DNA of 8,027 bases from Sphingomonas bacterium (GTDB lineage Bacteria > Pseudomonadota > Alphaproteobacteria > Sphingomonadales > Sphingomonadaceae): positions 1 to 8,027 of the forward strand of contig JAJAYY010000078.1 of NCBI GenBank assembly GCA_026785965.1, read 5' to 3'. The translations under genes and the position numbers were made by a program. The notes under the pieces were generated by a model. The model was not told where the DNA came from. It saw only the letters and a list, made by a program, of their open reading frames with translations, and made no database searches. Positions 6,980 through 8,027 of this stretch are shown in pieces. Numbering within the stretch: the first letter of the stretch is position 1; the number at the start of each line of letters is the position of its first letter.

Positions 6980-6998
6980 GGGTGCTTGTTGAGCCCCC
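6980..6998. repeat. Small inverted repeat downstream of the membrane-protein gene
   Basis: GGGTGCT (6980-6986) and AGCCCCC (6992-6998) can pair with one mismatch around a 5-nt loop. The repeat lies 26 nt past the stop of the minus-strand gene that ends at 7024. On the minus strand it is followed by an A tract rather than a T tract, and on the plus strand by GC-rich DNA, so it does not qualify as an intrinsic terminator either way. The rest of the 228-nt gap between the two minus-strand genes (6796-7023) holds only the hydrolase promoter and operator described separately. Confidence 0.3.
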
Positions 6999-7023
6999 GC
7001 CGTGCCTTGTCCAGGCGCTTGCG

Positions 7024-8027
7024 CTAGCGCTGCAACCCCATGCTGTGCGGGCGCGCGCCAAGCCCCGTCCAGCTCTTGACCCCCTGATCGAGCCGGAACG
7101 GCGCCATCTTGCCGTCCGCGTCCTCGCCGCGACCGACCAGGAAGCTGGCCGAATCCTGCTCCTCGCCGCCGCTCCAGCGATACAGCGCGTTGAACGCGAC
7201 CAGCGGAACGAACAGTTCGCGCCCATCGATCGCGATCGGGCGCAATTTATCGCCCGGGATCGACAACCGCGCCTTGATCGAGATCCGACCCATCGGCGGG
7301 ATCAAGGGGAGGCGCTCGCCGTGCCCGGCCGGCGCTCGGAAGAAGCGGCCGATTTCCTCGTCCTGATTGGGTCCGGCATTGATCAGCTGCGATTCGATCA
7401 GCACGTCGCGCGCGGGCGCGCTGCCGTTGTTGATGACGATCACGTCGAACAACAAGGCGGCGCCGCGCGACGCATCGGTCTCGGCGCGGATCGGGCGCAG
7501 CTCAAAGCCGAGCTTGGGCTTCAACCCGGAGGCAACGATCCCGCCCGCGGATGGCGCCGTTGCGGGCTTTTGCGCGGGACGGGCGGGCGCGGGCAACGGA
7601 TGCTGCGAGCCAGGGCTGCGCGACACCGGCGTGGCGGCCGGCTGCGGCACCCGCTCCGAAACCAGATCGCTGATGCCGGCATAGGCGGTCCGATGGCGCT
7701 CGTCCCCGGCGCGTCGTTGGCGCCAGGCGAACCAGCCGACCCCGGCGCCGACGCCAAGCAGCGCAAGCAGCCACGGCCACCAGCTGCCGCCGTCGACGGG
7801 CGGAGTGGGCGAGACATAGGCCGGCGCCGCATCGGTAAAGCTGGGCGTGATCGTGGTCGGCTCGGCCGGGCTCGGCGGGGCGAGCTCCACGGTCACCTTG
7901 TCGGGCGACGAATCGCGATCGGGCCCGGCCAGCGGCGCCGCGCGGCCAAAGCTCGGCGACGCGGTCCCGGCCGGCGAAGTGCGAGTTGACGGGGTAGAGG
8001 GCGGCCGTGCCGCGGTCGCGCTTGGCG
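7024..8027 (-). CDS. Unidentified single-pass membrane protein with Pro/Ala-rich linkers and cytoplasmic beta-rich domain (5' end beyond window)
   Basis: I do not recognise this protein. The minus frame is open from the right edge to TAG at 7026-7024, giving 333 residues. A GTG at 7896 could be called a start, but it has no ribosome site. The frame upstream of it stays open to the edge with G/C-biased third positions, so the gene is probably truncated. In window numbering, about 1-80 is rich in Pro, Ala, Ser and Thr. About 82-101 is one hydrophobic helix (WWPWLLALLGVGAGVGWFAW) followed by RQRR, placing the C-terminal side in the cytoplasm by the positive-inside rule. About 127-162 is a second Pro/Ala linker. 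About 165-333 is a compact domain with alternating hydrophobic strands (LLFDVIVINNGSAPARDVLI), reminiscent of a CARDB- or immunoglobulin-like beta sandwich. That likeness is by eye only. It is transcribed towards the hydrolase gene but separated from it by 228 nt and a promoter, so joint function is not implied. Confidence 0.75.
   Translation of the reverse strand, partial: PSATAARPPSTPSTRTSPAGTASPSFGRAAPLAGPDRDSSPDKVTVELAPPSPAEPTTITPSFTDAAPAYVSPTPPVDGGSWWPWLLALLGVGAGVGWFAWRQRRAGDERHRTAYAGISDLVSERVPQPAATPVSRSPGSQHPLPAPARPAQKPATAPSAGGIVASGLKPKLGFELRPIRAETDASRGAALLFDVIVINNGSAPARDVLIESQLINAGPNQDEEIGRFFRAPAGHGERLPLIPPMGRISIKARLSIPGDKLRPIAIDGRELFVPLVAFNALYRWSGGEEQDSASFLVGRGEDADGKMAPFRLDQGVKSWTGLGARPHSMGLQR

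Noticed and set aside
6845..7027. Possible small + strand gene of 60 codons (or 43 from ATG 6896) encoding a basic peptide
   Set aside because: It begins within the hydrolase -35 region and has no good ribosome site, no visible promoter on that strand and no recognisable motif.
6831..7226. 131-codon minus-strand frame across the end of the membrane-protein gene
   Set aside because: Most of it overlaps the membrane-protein gene in another frame; the composition is Arg/Ser/Ala-rich shadow type.
7894..7896. GTG as the true start of the membrane-protein gene
   Set aside because: No Shine-Dalgarno sequence precedes it, and the frame upstream remains open with coding-like third-position bias to the window edge.

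Overview
The window reads as chromosomal DNA of a high-GC alphaproteobacterium, most likely a member of the Sphingomonadales. The grounds are the strong G/C bias at third codon positions, the alphaproteobacterial form of PstA (a long periplasmic insertion near the N-terminus), and the gene order pstC-pstA-pstB-phoU-phoB. This placement is inference from gene style and order, not a database match.

Layout. Positions 1-3704 (+ strand) are the distal part of a phosphate-uptake and phosphate-signalling operon: the last 62 codons of pstC, then pstA, pstB, phoU and phoB. Neighbours overlap or are separated by no more than 14 nt, so they are almost certainly co-transcribed from a promoter left of the window. 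PstC/PstA form the membrane channel and PstB the ATPase. PhoU links transporter state to the sensor kinase, and PhoB is the DNA-binding response regulator. The partner kinase PhoR and the binding protein PstS are not in the window. After a 72-nt gap comes a second + strand pair: rlmB (23S rRNA 2'-O-methyltransferase), overlapping by 1 nt with a short AlkA-type DNA-3-methyladenine glycosylase.

The glycosylase meets, tail to tail with a 4-nt overlap, a minus-strand gene (5137-6795) for an exported beta-lactamase/class C-type serine hydrolase with two similar C-terminal beta-rich segments. Its upstream region holds a consensus -35 hexamer, a long interrupted palindrome covering the expected -10 and start site, and a strong Shine-Dalgarno sequence. 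This is the best regulatory signal in the window. Further right, also on the minus strand, is the 3' part of an unidentified single-pass membrane protein (7024 to beyond 8027) with a Pro/Ala/Ser/Thr-rich N-terminal side and a cytoplasmic beta-rich domain.

No tRNA, rRNA, CRISPR array, insertion sequence, attachment site or origin was seen. No convincing rho-independent terminator was found. I see no evidence for a wholly new multi-gene system. The items most worth a second look are the palindromic operator of the hydrolase gene and the unidentified membrane protein.
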